Shown: positions 1 through 9,971 of the stretch, in pieces
Layout of the letters: each line of letters starts with the position of its first letter
Position numbering within the stretch: position 1 is the stretch's first letter
Assembly (NCBI GenBank): GCA_028694795.1
Contig: JAQVKF010000006.1
Location: 1 to 46,277 of the forward strand
Reading direction: 5' to 3'
DNA from: Thermoguttaceae bacterium
GTDB taxonomy: Bacteria; Planctomycetota; Planctomycetia; Pirellulales; Thermoguttaceae
DNA length: 46,277 nucleotides
Translations under genes and position numbers: made by a program
The notes under the pieces: model-generated
What the model was told of the DNA's origin: nothing
The model's database searches: none
The model's input: the letters and a program-made list of their open reading frames with translations, nothing else

Positions 1-1289
1 CCTACACGCGGTGTCAGCGAATCCAATTCGCTAAGCGACTGAATTTGGAGGCTTTTCGGATGAACGCTTGGAACGAGTGCCCAGCGACCGTCTTCATACA
101 AATTGACCGTACTACCTCGAATATACAATCCGGTATCGGTGGAGGGACGAATGACCGCGAATTGTCCCTGGCCATCGGTGATTGCGGGATTCAACAATTG
201 GATACGAGCCACTTCCTCTGTATTGTCGAGCATGGGACTCATTTCACCCAAACGAATCGTGTCGGCAAAACCGACAAAACCGGAGGAACCATCTCGAGAA
301 GAACCGTGCCAAGGTTCGCCGCCGAATCGAGGAAAGAGGAAAAAGACACAAAACGCCAACATTAACGTCGGAATTCCCAAACTGATCAGACGAAATACCC
401 AAAACCATCGTCGTGGAATTGATGGTAGCGACGCGTTCCAATACAATCCACGCATTCCGCGTGAAGATTCGGCTGTAGCCCCCCCCTTTTTTTTCCCCCA
501 TCGAGGCTGTCGTAATTTTTGTTCACGTGCCGCCACCGCTCGCCGATGCGGCAGCGTCAACACATCGGAGGAGCAGCAAAAACCCGGTGAAAACGCAAAA
601 TCTTCCCGCTGTTGGTGAAGCGCGACAACGGCTAGCAAGATCAACAACATGGGTGCAATCGCGATAAGCAAAATGGCAAACGCTGTCGATTCGGTCAACA
701 TGGCCGCCAGCATCAGCTGAATCGCACCCACTTGGACCTGACGACGCACAATTCTTGCGTCGCGATTTTGGAAAAATAAGATCGCTTGCAACAGTGCGAA
801 ACAGTGCCCCGCCGCCGTGAGCATGGTGTAACGCTCCAATGCGAAAAATGCCGGCAAAATCGTCAACGCCGCAATAACCGAAAAAAGGTGCGTCCAACCA
901 GCGGACAAAACAAACGGTTCAAATATTTTCTTCGCGTTAGGATCCGAATGTGACGCACCCACTTGAAACAGGGTCAACCTCGACGCCGTCGGAATATTCA
1001 AACGCTCCGCTTGTGGCGGTAATTCCGTTGGATTCGTCGCTTGTCGTCCGAAAGATTCTCCCAAGTGAACATGGGAGGATAACGTCGATTCAAGTCCCAC
1101 GTTTCGCTTTTCCGCATACCACGCGAGCCCGAGAAACACAATCGCCGCAAGAAGCACGATACCGAAATAAATCGGGGTCGAATCGGAAAGCGAAACCGCC
1201 CAACTGGCAAGCACCACAAAAATCGCACAAACGGGATTTAACCAGTGGTCTAATGGTACATCTGCCGAATGCTGAGAAATCTGTTTCAT
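1..1289 (-). CDS. Transglutaminase-like membrane protein (TgpA/DUF3488 type), N-terminal part, cut by window edge
   Basis: An open frame runs without a stop from an ATG at 1289 to the left edge (429 complete codons), so only the N-terminal part is visible. It has about six hydrophobic segments, four before residue 160, a long one near 165-205, and one just before the motif LFPRFGG. After this comes a soluble stretch with the pattern LGEMSPM, then EEVARIQ, then YIRGSTVNLYEDGRW. This order matches the membrane domain plus the extracytoplasmic linker of the TgpA/DUF3488 family, whose transglutaminase-like Cys-His-Asp domain follows further on and would lie outside the window. The role in planctomycetes is unknown; the family is usually found next to DUF58 and MoxR ATPase genes. 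A DUF58 gene is present here, but at 20.5 kb on the other strand. The frame contains an unusual A8-G8 homopolymer (479-499). No clear Shine-Dalgarno is seen before the ATG. Confidence 0.8.
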   Translation of the reverse strand, partial: MKQISQHSADVPLDHWLNPVCAIFVVLASWAVSLSDSTPIYFGIVLLAAIVFLGLAWYAEKRNVGLESTLSSHVHLGESFGRQATNPTELPPQAERLNIPTASRLTLFQVGASHSDPNAKKIFEPFVLSAGWTHLFSVIAALTILPAFFALERYTMLTAAGHCFALLQAILFFQNRDARIVRRQVQVGAIQLMLAAMLTESTAFAILLIAIAPMLLILLAVVALHQQREDFAFSPGFCCSSDVLTLPHRRAVAAREQKLRQPRWGKKKGGATAESSRGMRGLYWNASLPSIPRRWFWVFRLISLGIPTLMLAFCVFFLFPRFGGEPWHGSSRDGSSGFVGFADTIRLGEMSPMLDNTEEVARIQLLNPAITDGQGQFAVIRPSTDTGLYIRGSTVNLYEDGRWALVPSVHPKSLQIQSLSELDSLTPRV

Positions 1290-1483
1290 AGGATTACGGT
1301 TCCGAAGAAAAGAGCTGTGGATATCAACCAGTCGATACGCCAATCTGGCAAAACCTAGCCACCCTCAATCTAGCCGCTCTCGCACTAGCGCCGCCCAATC
1401 TCGCTGATCTGACGACGCTCTCCCACCATTCGCAAGAACGATGGGAGAACGCTTTTCGCCTTGGCCACCGATCAATCATCGAC

Positions 1484-4315
1484 TCATTCCGCTTCCGCAG
1501 CTTCTTCCGATTTGGGAGCGGTTTCTGATTTGGGAGCGGCTTTTTGGGGTGGTTCCGCCGAAGCTCGGCATTCGACCACCAATACATCTACAATCAGTGT
1601 CGTCGGAGCCACTTTTTGGTAAACCGGAAGTGGTGCTCCAAGATAATTGCCAAGCATTCCAGGCATCGCGGGATCTTCTCCCATACGCCGTTCCGCGGAA
1701 GCACCGCTACCGCTCTGACCGTAATCACTAGGCGGCATGGAACCGTAACCGGAGTTCGGTGAGCGGTCCGCCGGAGGGGCCAGCGCAACGAGTGGTTTCT
1801 CCCGATCAAAAGCATTTATCGCAGGACGAATATACACATCGACCGAACGTGGAAAATTCGTCGCCGGATTCGTACCGACCCAATCAAGCCAATATCCCGT
1901 TCCTAAGAACGACTCATAGGCTTGCGGCCCGTCTTTACCCACCTTTTTGCGAAGTTGCGCGTTGTAAAACGACAAACGAGTATTTGTGCCCTTTTCGCTA
2001 CATTTCAAACGCACAAAATAGACGTATGTCGGATCGACTTTGATGTCGTTCCCGAGTTGGTTTTTGGTCGCATCAGGAATCATCGACGGCAATACACACT
2101 GGTATTCTTTCATTACCTCCGCATCGGCGGGTATATCGTAAGGACGTCGATCGGCCGCTACGCGTGTGTAACGTGGATCGATATCGTCCAACGCAAACCG
2201 CTGCGACATCCAGTGACGCAGATAATCGCTAAACGCGGCCCAACTGGTCGAACCGGTGAGATTACCTCCAGTCTGTACCGCCGTACTCCCTGAACCGGAA
2301 CCGCCAGGATAACCGCCGCTCATTCCACCGGGATAACCACTCGCACTATTGCTGGCTGCCGCGGGCACATTCGCAAATGCGATCGACGAGGCAAGCGGTA
2401 CCGCTTTACGACGGTTCTTCAAATTTTTGACTGAGATCAAGAGCGACGGATCGGGCATCAGTTTTTCACCGACTCCGATCGCTAGGAAATCGCCGGGACC
2501 TTTGCTTTCATTCGCCTGCAAATATTTCCAAATCGCCTGTCGAGCGGAAACAGTCGGTGTCGTTACGAGTTGCACAAGTGGTCCACCACGTTCTGACGGC
2601 TTTGCATCGACAATTTGTTTCATCGCCGATTTCGTCGAATCAGTGCTCCAAAATGTCGTCATCGCACCGCCATTAGCCATCGAATCCATCGCCGCTTTTG
2701 TAATATCGGTCATGAACGACGGATCCAACTGCATGATTTCCGCCATGGCCGCGTTCACCTCGTTACCGCGAGCTTCACCGAACATCTGCTGCATTCCAGC
2801 GGCATTTTGCGAGTTCAATGACGCGTCAAGCGAATTGAGTCCCGCAAGACCGCCATTCGATGGATTGTCTTTGGAACGATCGCCACCCCCCGGATAAGGA
2901 CCACCGGAGATACCCACGGAAGACATACCAGGGCCTGGGCTGCCGGACATACCGGGTCCAGGACTGTACATATCGGACCCAGGACCGGGGGAACCGGAAT
3001 AATCACCACCTGGGTATCCCGATTTTGGACCATTCGCATTGACGTTGGCCGCCGCACCCGCACCATCAAATCGGGTCACAGTTACTGGAAGTCCCAGCAA
3101 TTCCGGCATTCCAGTGATTTGCGATTGCGCGAGCAACAGCGTGAACGCCGCACGAGTCGCCGCATCTGGATCACTGGCCGCAATCGTCTTCTTCATGGGG
3201 ACCAACTGCGTAGGCGGAGCAAACTGGAGTCGTAGCAGGATGGACGTACGGAACACCGGACTGCATGTCGGAGATATTAACTGTTGGGCCACGGCCGTCT
3301 GAATGGGCTCCGTAGGGTGGAACGCCAACAGCGTCAAAGCGGAAAGCATTTGAATATCTTGCGCCGAAACTGGTTCGTTCGCCGCAGTCTGACTTCCTGA
3401 CATTCCACTAGGACTACCGGGACCAGGACTGTACATAGACGGATCATTTTTGCCCATGTTTGTCGTTGGTTGCGTCGAAACTTTGCGGAAGGTCGTCGGC
3501 TTACTTACACATTGGAGAAGGAGCTTTTGATCGACTTGATTAAAACGACGAGCCATCTCAAAAATGGTCAGACCCGTGACAATTGGGTCTTCCTCGACCT
3601 TCGCCGAGCCGTTCAAAAGTGTCGGAATCGCCACCGTGGCATCCGGGGATTTGATCCGGAACAAACCATGCACGCACGCATAGATCACGGGAATCGGAAT
3701 CGGCTTAAGCGTCTTCGATCCACCACCCTCCCCATCTTTTTCAGACGGTCCCCCACTGGAGCCTCCCGGAGGGCCACTCATGCCATCGCCCGTGCCGCCG
3801 GGACTCATGCCCGGACCAGGACTGTACATCGGTGGGGACATACCACCGCCAGAGATCCCACCGTTCATCTTATTGGCACCTTGAAGCGTAAAACCTTCCG
3901 GAGTTTTGAGCAGTTGAACGAGTGTTTGCGCCAACGCATTTTGCTTCGTTGTGTCTGCTTTTACCGCACTGGCAACCGCTTCGAAAATCTTCGCCGCAAG
4001 CTCTTCCGATTCTTCCTTACGCATTTGAATTAACGGTTGGAACTCGGCCCCTGGACCGCTGGCCGCCTCAGGTGCATCCGCCCCTGACTTGTCCGCCGCC
4101 CCCGGCTCTTCCGACGACTCTGACTCTTCCGACGAATCGGCCCCTTCCTTCGCGTCTTTCGAGTCCGCCGCAGGATCGCTATCGGTCCAGATCGCGGTTT
4201 GAATTCCGATGGACATCTCATTTTGCGCCTCGGCTTCCAAGCCAACGCCAAATATTCCTAACAGAAATCCACCACCAAGCATTCCTGTTTTGATCCACGA
4301 CGACATATGTTGCAT
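1484..4315 (-). CDS. Secreted Gly/Pro/Met-rich repeat protein, unknown function
   Basis: This is a 943-residue protein. It has an N-terminal signal peptide (hydrophobic core GGGFLLGIFGVGL, likely cut after AEA), then a very acidic Asp/Glu/Ser stretch at about 45-95. Helical alanine-rich blocks alternate with low-complexity linkers carrying MYSPGPG, SGYPGG and GMSG motifs. The blocks (for example about 210-400) have a HEAT-like look, but I could not assign a fold. The C-terminus is again low-complexity (Ala/Glu/Lys/Pro). The start is ATG 4315, with GAGGAG 11 nt upstream; an in-frame ATG three codons later is possible. It is exported, probably to the periplasm or surface. I do not recognise a family beyond planctomycete secreted repeat proteins and propose no function. 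The neighbours on the same strand are the transglutaminase gene downstream and a surface protein upstream, each separated by its own spacer. Confidence 0.7.
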   Translation of the reverse strand: MQHMSSWIKTGMLGGGFLLGIFGVGLEAEAQNEMSIGIQTAIWTDSDPAADSKDAKEGADSSEESESSEEPGAADKSGADAPEAASGPGAEFQPLIQMRKEESEELAAKIFEAVASAVKADTTKQNALAQTLVQLLKTPEGFTLQGANKMNGGISGGGMSPPMYSPGPGMSPGGTGDGMSGPPGGSSGGPSEKDGEGGGSKTLKPIPIPVIYACVHGLFRIKSPDATVAIPTLLNGSAKVEEDPIVTGLTIFEMARRFNQVDQKLLLQCVSKPTTFRKVSTQPTTNMGKNDPSMYSPGPGSPSGMSGSQTAANEPVSAQDIQMLSALTLLAFHPTEPIQTAVAQQLISPTCSPVFRTSILLRLQFAPPTQLVPMKKTIAASDPDAATRAAFTLLLAQSQITGMPELLGLPVTVTRFDGAGAAANVNANGPKSGYPGGDYSGSPGPGSDMYSPGPGMSGSPGPGMSSVGISGGPYPGGGDRSKDNPSNGGLAGLNSLDASLNSQNAAGMQQMFGEARGNEVNAAMAEIMQLDPSFMTDITKAAMDSMANGGAMTTFWSTDSTKSAMKQIVDAKPSERGGPLVQLVTTPTVSARQAIWKYLQANESKGPGDFLAIGVGEKLMPDPSLLISVKNLKNRRKAVPLASSIAFANVPAAASNSASGYPGGMSGGYPGGSGSGSTAVQTGGNLTGSTSWAAFSDYLRHWMSQRFALDDIDPRYTRVAADRRPYDIPADAEVMKEYQCVLPSMIPDATKNQLGNDIKVDPTYVYFVRLKCSEKGTNTRLSFYNAQLRKKVGKDGPQAYESFLGTGYWLDWVGTNPATNFPRSVDVYIRPAINAFDREKPLVALAPPADRSPNSGYGSMPPSDYGQSGSGASAERRMGEDPAMPGMLGNYLGAPLPVYQKVAPTTLIVDVLVVECRASAEPPQKAAPKSETAPKSEEAAEAE

Positions 4316-4920
4316 CAGCCTTGATCTCCTCGTCTTACATCGAATGACGCCTACTACTTTTACTTCCCAAAACCTAAGGATACCCGAAAGTGCGACGGAA
4401 TCACACTTCCCTTCCCCTATGATTTCCTGTCATCAACCATTTTACCATCCCGCGTACACCCATCTCCCCCATCTCCCCCATTTTCCACAGGCGAGACGGA
4501 GACCGATGGGCGAGGGCACTACGACTCGCCACCTATCCAGTTTAGTCGGTAACCACCAAAATTACCACCCATCGTACCACGTTTTGCCAAAAATTTCCTC
4601 CTCTGTTTTCGTCCATCCGCCATTCATTCCGGACCGATTTTTGGACCGATTTCATAAAAACTAGGGACATAAAAAAAGCCACTGACAGAAACCTCTTTTG
4701 ACAAAAGGTTTCCGTCAATGGACTTTTTGGTGGTCCTTAAAATACATCCCAGCGGATCAAACTAAGGCCTATGCCTATTCTTTCCGATTTTTCGTCACTA
4801 AAACACTTCTGGCTAGGCCTGCTTATCCATTTGCATTTTCAAACAAATGGGCAAAACTAATCGGAAAGGGGATAAAAACGCTTCGTCAGCGGTTCCCGAT
4901 CCTCCGGGCTTTGTACCGGC
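4316..4920. other. Intergenic spacer between two minus-strand secreted-protein genes
   Basis: About 600 bases with no convincing coding frame. It holds one strong hairpin (listed separately) and a pyrimidine-rich stretch near 4455-4490 with repeated CATCTCCC units. The promoter of the 943-residue protein gene should lie here, but no clear -35/-10 pair was found. Confidence 0.6.
4671..4721 (-). terminator. Rho-independent terminator for the SdrD-B protein gene
   Basis: The arms 4679-4694 and 4706-4721 are inverted repeats, with 14 of 16 positions pairing (CCACTGACAGAAACCT against AGGTTTCCGTCAATGG). The base pairing continues inward through CTTTT/AAAAG around a GAC loop. On the minus strand the stem is followed by a run of seven T (4671-4677). 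The position, about 200 nt past the stop of the minus-strand gene ending at 4921, fits transcription termination of that gene. Confidence 0.75.
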
Positions 4921-7900
4921 CTACTCTTCCGCCGGTAAATCGGGCACCGAGGTGTTGATTGACGGAAGTGTCGCATCAGGGTTATTCCGCCCTGGAAGCG
5001 TTTGTGCGGCATCAGCGGCGTCCGCCGCATCGGTCGAACGATCCATACTCACTTCCTGCTCCGCCTTTTGCCAAAGGTTTTCCGCAGGACGATACAGACC
5101 GACCTCCGATATGCCGTCACCGTTGTGATCGAATGCCACCGGCAAATCGCCCTCACGATAATCCGCCATTGTAACCTGACGGTCACCATTGTCTACCTGG
5201 TGATTGTTGTTTGTGTCCAAAATGAACGTTCCATTGCGGAACAAACCATACTGGACATGTCCGTCCCCCGTCCAGTCGCCAGTCACTGGCAAATCACCCT
5301 GACCGCCGAAATCGAAACCCGCGTCCATCTCGGTATAACGTCCATCGCCGTTCGTATCCAACGACCAGCGACCATCACGGAACAAGCCGATGTTCGTAAT
5401 TCCGTCGCCGTTCCAATCGCCCGTGATCGGATGATCCGCATCCGTACCAAACCGGAAGACGTGGTCGATCAAATCTTGACGCAACATTCCATCTGCGTTA
5501 CGGAACGTTTTAACACGATCCGTCGCATTGACAAGCCAAGGCGGAAGATTCTTGAACGGATCAACAATCATTGGATCGTTTCGGTGGTTGTCCAAATCAG
5601 GCAAACCCGGTCGGCGGCGCAACACGTTCTTATCACCACCCCACTCTGGGCCGTAAATGCCCACGTCTGTTCGACCATCACCGTCCCAATCGCCCGCTAC
5701 CGGTTTGTCCAAACCGTCACCCAGCTGGACCCACAGGTCGCTCTCGCCGTCGAACAAACCATCGCCATTCAGGTCAAGCCAGAAGTAACCGCCGTAGTAA
5801 ACGCCGATCTCTTCCTTGCCATCACCGTCCCAGTCGCCCGTAACCGGTACTCCGCCGCTCAAACCGTAGGTCGCGATCCGAACCGTGTTACCCGCTCCAT
5901 CGAACAACATCCAGGTCGCTCCACTCAAGTTTTGCGAACCCCAAACTTCCGGCGTGACTCCATTGGCCGATTCCATCAAAATGCCACCGCGATCCGTAAT
6001 GAACGTCGAGTACGCTTGACCGCGTTGACGTGGACTACCTCCATTCAACACGACTAAGTGCCACGAATACGGAAGCGTTAAACCTCCTCCCAAACGATTA
6101 TTCAAACTCGCATTGGTCGGCGTGTAGTTCGAGCTGGTGCCGCCCACGACGCCCGCTAACCAAGGCGAATTGCCCACCATCGACGGTCCGTAGTACGGCG
6201 GCGTGCCGGACGGAATATAGGGGGGATCTGGATCGTTCACTTCCTTCATGATCACTTCGCTAAAGTCGTAGTCGGCCGCCGCATCCCCCGGAGCGACCGC
6301 CACCTCCGCGATCGTGTCATATCGCGGCACGTTCTCGTTCGCCGCAATCTTCGCCTGAGTCTCGGTAAGTGCCACGCCCTGGTTGAACGCCGTACCCGCC
6401 TTCGTACCCGCCGTATCCAAACCGTCATCGTAATCGTCCGGTTGGGCTTCCATGACCGTATAAGTACCGGGGAACACATTTTCGAAAATGTAGTATCCCT
6501 TCGCGTCTGTGGTCGTCGTGATTTTATGACCATTGGCATCGGTAATCGGATTGCCAGAGGCGTCGCCCAAGGTGATCGTCACGCCGCCAAGCAGCTTATC
6601 GCCCACCTTGTAAACACCAGAGGCCACATCCTGGACGGCTGGTTTGCCGTCCGATTTCTTGTATTCGATCGCGTCACCATCTTGGAAGACCTTACCTGAT
6701 AACGACGCCGGCTTCACCTCGCCAAAATGGTAACCGTCGTACGCGCGCCCCGCTCCCGGTGTGATGCCGGTCATCGTGTCGTTATCGACATAAATACTCC
6801 AAGTCATTTTGGACGTTTCACCACCCGCATTGTTACTTCCCACGATCTCGTCACGGGCATCGAGGTAATCGTCCGGCTGCGTCTCAACCATCGAATAAGT
6901 GACAAATGGCTGTAAGTTCGTAAAAATGAACACCCCGTCATCATCCGTGGTCGCCGTCGAAACGACTGTACCATCTTCATCAATGAGCTTAACAATCACG
7001 TCCTCCAAGAGTTCTTCGCCTTCGTCGTACGTACCGTTGTAATTCTCGTCGTAATACACGAGACCTTCGATGGACGACGGTTGTAATTCACCAAAATTGA
7101 AATTGATACCCTTCGTTCCAACTGTCAATTCAATCCCTTTGATGAAGTCTGTCGTACCATTAACGGACGTGGTCCCCGTGTCGTTATCGGTCGGATCACC
7201 ATTGATTTCGTTGATCGCTCCGGTCACAAATTTACCATCGTAGTAGCCATCCGGAAGGAGTTCTTCCAGACCATAAACCGCTGGGGCCAATTCGGCGAAT
7301 TCGTAATACCCCTCGCTATTGGTCGTGACCACATCGCCCGTCCGGACGCCAGTCGCGTCGAGCAGGTAGATCATCGCTCCGGAAATCGCCGCCTCACCAT
7401 CATCCCAAGTACCATTATTGTTGTCGTCTTCCCAGACGTAACCGGAAATTTGTGAATACGCGATCTCGGCGAAATTGTAATTCGCGCCCGTACCGCCCAC
7501 CGGCGGCTTGACGTTGGTATGTTCATCCGCACCACATTCCATCGGACTGTTGTAATAATTCTCCGGCTGGGTCTCCTTAATCGTATAAACCAAACGCGGG
7601 TCCAAACCGGTAAACTCATAAAAACCATTCGCGTCGGTGGTGGCCGTCGCGACCGTCTCACCGTCGGAATTGGTAAGCGTAATCGTCACACCCGACAGCA
7701 AAAGTTCATCCGAGTCGATCACGCAATCCAAATTGGTATCAACCCATACCGTACCAGAAACCGCGCCCGGTTCCACGAGGCAAAAATCGTAATCTTCGTT
7801 CGAGGAACCGACAAGCGGCACAATATTGTCCACCAAGGTGGATGACTCGACCGTGCCACCGCCCGTACCCGCTTTCGAGCCGTTGTAAAAGACCTCGTCT

Positions 7901-9762
7901 CGCGATTTGGTGATCCGAATGCCATAGCTCACAAGCGGTTCCAGTCCGGTGAACGAATAAGTCCCATCAGACGCCGTCGTCGTTGTTGCTAACACATTAC
8001 CATCCGCACCCAGCATTTCGACCTTGACCCCACTGGCTGGTTGGTCTGTCGTCGAACCGTAATCGCAATCACCACCGGTCGATTCGTAAAACACGCGTCC
8101 GGAAATCTCCGCCGGGGAAAGTTCACCAAAATTGTAGTTGATCCCCTCGCCACCGACAGGAGGCTTCACGTTGGAGATCGTATTCTCGGAGACTTCGCCC
8201 GCCGGATTTCCAGGTTGCGCACAACCATCGAAATATCCATCCGGCTGAGTTTCCACAATCGTGTAAGCTAACCGAGGGTCTAAGTTCCCAAAGGAGTATT
8301 TACCATTGTCCAAGGTAAGTGTCGTGGCAACAATCGTTCCGTCGGACCCCTTAAGCGTAATCGTCACGCCATCCAAACGTTCTTCCGTGTCGTCGATTTC
8401 GCAATCTTTATCAAGATCAACCCAAACGGTACCGGAGACCGCGCCCGGTTCCACGAGGCAAAAATCGTAACCGCTACTCTCGGTGTTCGAATCGACGCTG
8501 ATGTCGGAAACGAGTCGGTTCGACTCGACCGTACCGCCGCCCGTACCAGCCGCCGCCCCGTTATACACCGTGGTTCCACCCGCAAACGTGTCGTTACTCT
8601 TCGTAATTTTAACCGAATACAACACGAATGGATCAAGATCCGCGAACTGGTAAGAACCGTCGGCTGCGGTCGTGGTCGTCGCTATCACATTGCCACCCGC
8701 GTCCCACAGCTCCACCGTCACACCACTGGCCGGTTTATCGGTGGTCGAATCGTAATCACAGTTACCACCGGTTGATTCGTAAAAAACTTTACCGGAGATA
8801 CTACCTGGAATCGCCACTTGTTGACCATCGGCAAACGCACCCGCCGTTTTATCCTGGATATCGGTTTCCGACCAACCCGCCGGCATCGTGAACGCATCGT
8901 CCGGAATCTGATCCGTTAGATCGTCTGGAACGGTATACTCGTCCTTAAAATTGCCTGTGAGCTTCAAATTCTCATATTGCGTGTGGGTGAACGTCGTCTC
9001 AAAAGTCAACACATCCTCGATATCAATACTCGGATTGATGCCGGCACCGAATTTTTCGCCGCGATAACGGTCCACATCAACCGTGAACGCGAGCACTTTA
9101 TCCGCCGTGAGTCCCGACACCGTCAAGGTAACTCGTTTGTGGTCTTCCGAGAAGACCACGTCTGTCACGTTCACACCGTCGCTGCTGCGAGCGGCATCGA
9201 ATTTGAACGACACGCCGCCATACCTACCACCGCGTGTGTCGGTACCATCGTAAACCACATCGTCAATATCGAAGATCAGTCCCCACTCGTCGCAGTCGCC
9301 GTCGAGTGTGATCATGGTCAGCTCCGTGTCCTTCGCACCACCGGTAAAACCAAACACAAAAGTATCCGGCTTCGAATCGTTCGTTTGTGAGCCTTCCACC
9401 TCTTCCCTATAGTTGTCTTCGCTAAAGACGCCCCCTACCTGGATCTTATCCGGAGCTTGGTAGATTGACTCGGCGTTTGCCGAACTTGCCGACGCCAATA
9501 CCGCGGATGTTAACGCGGTAGATCGCGAATAAACGGACGTATCCTCGACCGCAGTCAGAGCCGCAATCGCGTTCCCTTCGCCATCAACAGATGGAGCATC
9601 TATGCCCGACGAAAATGCGTCGATCGCAAGCAGATTACGTTTCTCCATCTGTTCTAAACGACAAATACGACGAACACGACGCGCTCGTCCCGCACTATCA
9701 TATTGTTGCGTAGAGCGAATCACTTGACGGTTCCAATTTTTGAAGAAACGAAATATACTCAC
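4921..9762 (-). CDS. Giant secreted surface protein with seven SdrD-B/Cna-B-like repeats and C-terminal FG-GAP-like repeats
   Basis: 1,613 residues from GTG 9762, chosen because AAGGAGG sits 5 nt upstream (9768-9774). An open frame extends 75 codons further, but the extra part looks non-coding and would overlap the upstream gene. The N-terminus is basic and ends in LEQMEKRNLLA, like the N-terminal motif common on large planctomycete surface proteins. Residues about 80-310 form an all-beta region. Seven repeats of the ISGxVF/W...D.NG type (SdrD-B/Cna-B-like) begin at nucleotides 8805, 8445, 8112, 7767, 7455, about 7083 and about 6708. They contain the usual ETQPDGY and NFGEL strands. Residues about 1300-1560 hold five or so TGDWDGDG...GVY repeats, resembling FG-GAP/VCBS calcium-binding blades. 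No sorting signal or dockerin is seen. It is probably cell-surface or matrix-associated. The first four repeats are an A-B-A-B duplication. Confidence 0.8.
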   Translation of the reverse strand: MSIFRFFKNWNRQVIRSTQQYDSAGRARRVRRICRLEQMEKRNLLAIDAFSSGIDAPSVDGEGNAIAALTAVEDTSVYSRSTALTSAVLASASSANAESIYQAPDKIQVGGVFSEDNYREEVEGSQTNDSKPDTFVFGFTGGAKDTELTMITLDGDCDEWGLIFDIDDVVYDGTDTRGGRYGGVSFKFDAARSSDGVNVTDVVFSEDHKRVTLTVSGLTADKVLAFTVDVDRYRGEKFGAGINPSIDIEDVLTFETTFTHTQYENLKLTGNFKDEYTVPDDLTDQIPDDAFTMPAGWSETDIQDKTAGAFADGQQVAIPGSISGKVFYESTGGNCDYDSTTDKPASGVTVELWDAGGNVIATTTTAADGSYQFADLDPFVLYSVKITKSNDTFAGGTTVYNGAAAGTGGGTVESNRLVSDISVDSNTESSGYDFCLVEPGAVSGTVWVDLDKDCEIDDTEERLDGVTITLKGSDGTIVATTLTLDNGKYSFGNLDPRLAYTIVETQPDGYFDGCAQPGNPAGEVSENTISNVKPPVGGEGINYNFGELSPAEISGRVFYESTGGDCDYGSTTDQPASGVKVEMLGADGNVLATTTTASDGTYSFTGLEPLVSYGIRITKSRDEVFYNGSKAGTGGGTVESSTLVDNIVPLVGSSNEDYDFCLVEPGAVSGTVWVDTNLDCVIDSDELLLSGVTITLTNSDGETVATATTDANGFYEFTGLDPRLVYTIKETQPENYYNSPMECGADEHTNVKPPVGGTGANYNFAEIAYSQISGYVWEDDNNNGTWDDGEAAISGAMIYLLDATGVRTGDVVTTNSEGYYEFAELAPAVYGLEELLPDGYYDGKFVTGAINEINGDPTDNDTGTTSVNGTTDFIKGIELTVGTKGINFNFGELQPSSIEGLVYYDENYNGTYDEGEELLEDVIVKLIDEDGTVVSTATTDDDGVFIFTNLQPFVTYSMVETQPDDYLDARDEIVGSNNAGGETSKMTWSIYVDNDTMTGITPGAGRAYDGYHFGEVKPASLSGKVFQDGDAIEYKKSDGKPAVQDVASGVYKVGDKLLGGVTITLGDASGNPITDANGHKITTTTDAKGYYIFENVFPGTYTVMEAQPDDYDDGLDTAGTKAGTAFNQGVALTETQAKIAANENVPRYDTIAEVAVAPGDAAADYDFSEVIMKEVNDPDPPYIPSGTPPYYGPSMVGNSPWLAGVVGGTSSNYTPTNASLNNRLGGGLTLPYSWHLVVLNGGSPRQRGQAYSTFITDRGGILMESANGVTPEVWGSQNLSGATWMLFDGAGNTVRIATYGLSGGVPVTGDWDGDGKEEIGVYYGGYFWLDLNGDGLFDGESDLWVQLGDGLDKPVAGDWDGDGRTDVGIYGPEWGGDKNVLRRRPGLPDLDNHRNDPMIVDPFKNLPPWLVNATDRVKTFRNADGMLRQDLIDHVFRFGTDADHPITGDWNGDGITNIGLFRDGRWSLDTNGDGRYTEMDAGFDFGGQGDLPVTGDWTGDGHVQYGLFRNGTFILDTNNNHQVDNGDRQVTMADYREGDLPVAFDHNGDGISEVGLYRPAENLWQKAEQEVSMDRSTDAADAADAAQTLPGRNNPDATLPSINTSVPDLPAEE
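7456..8805 (-). repeat. Tandem A-B-A'-B' segmental duplication inside the surface-protein gene
   Basis: Unit 1 (8805-8113, 693 nt) and unit 2 (8112-7456, 657 nt) encode the same two-domain order. The first domain carries VFYESTGG.CDY...TTD and ends CLVEPGA; the second carries SGTVWVD and ends NVKPPVGG. Stretches around 8440-8470 and 7760-7800 are almost identical at nucleotide level, which suggests a fairly recent in-frame duplication. The third pair of domains (from 7455 on) is more diverged. Confidence 0.75.
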
Positions 9763-9767
9763 AATAT

Positions 9768-9774
9768 CCTCCTT
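9768..9774 (-). promoter_or_regulatory. Ribosome-binding site that fixes the GTG start of the surface protein
   Basis: AAGGAGG on the minus strand, 5 nt before GTG 9762, a near-perfect match to the anti-Shine-Dalgarno. It decides the start against the longer frame that begins at 9987. Confidence 0.75.
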
Positions 9775-9971
9775 GAGGAGTGATTTTCCCTCATGAATCC
9801 CACACGACCACAATCCCTCGTGTCGTGTTTTATGAATGAAGACGACTCCACAACCGTCACCCATCCATCGGAAGGTGTTTGGATCTCTCGGCTCACACTG
9901 CCACAGGAACAGCTCAACACTGCCACTAAAACGTCCGATTTTTATCATATCGGAACATTCATCCCATATTT

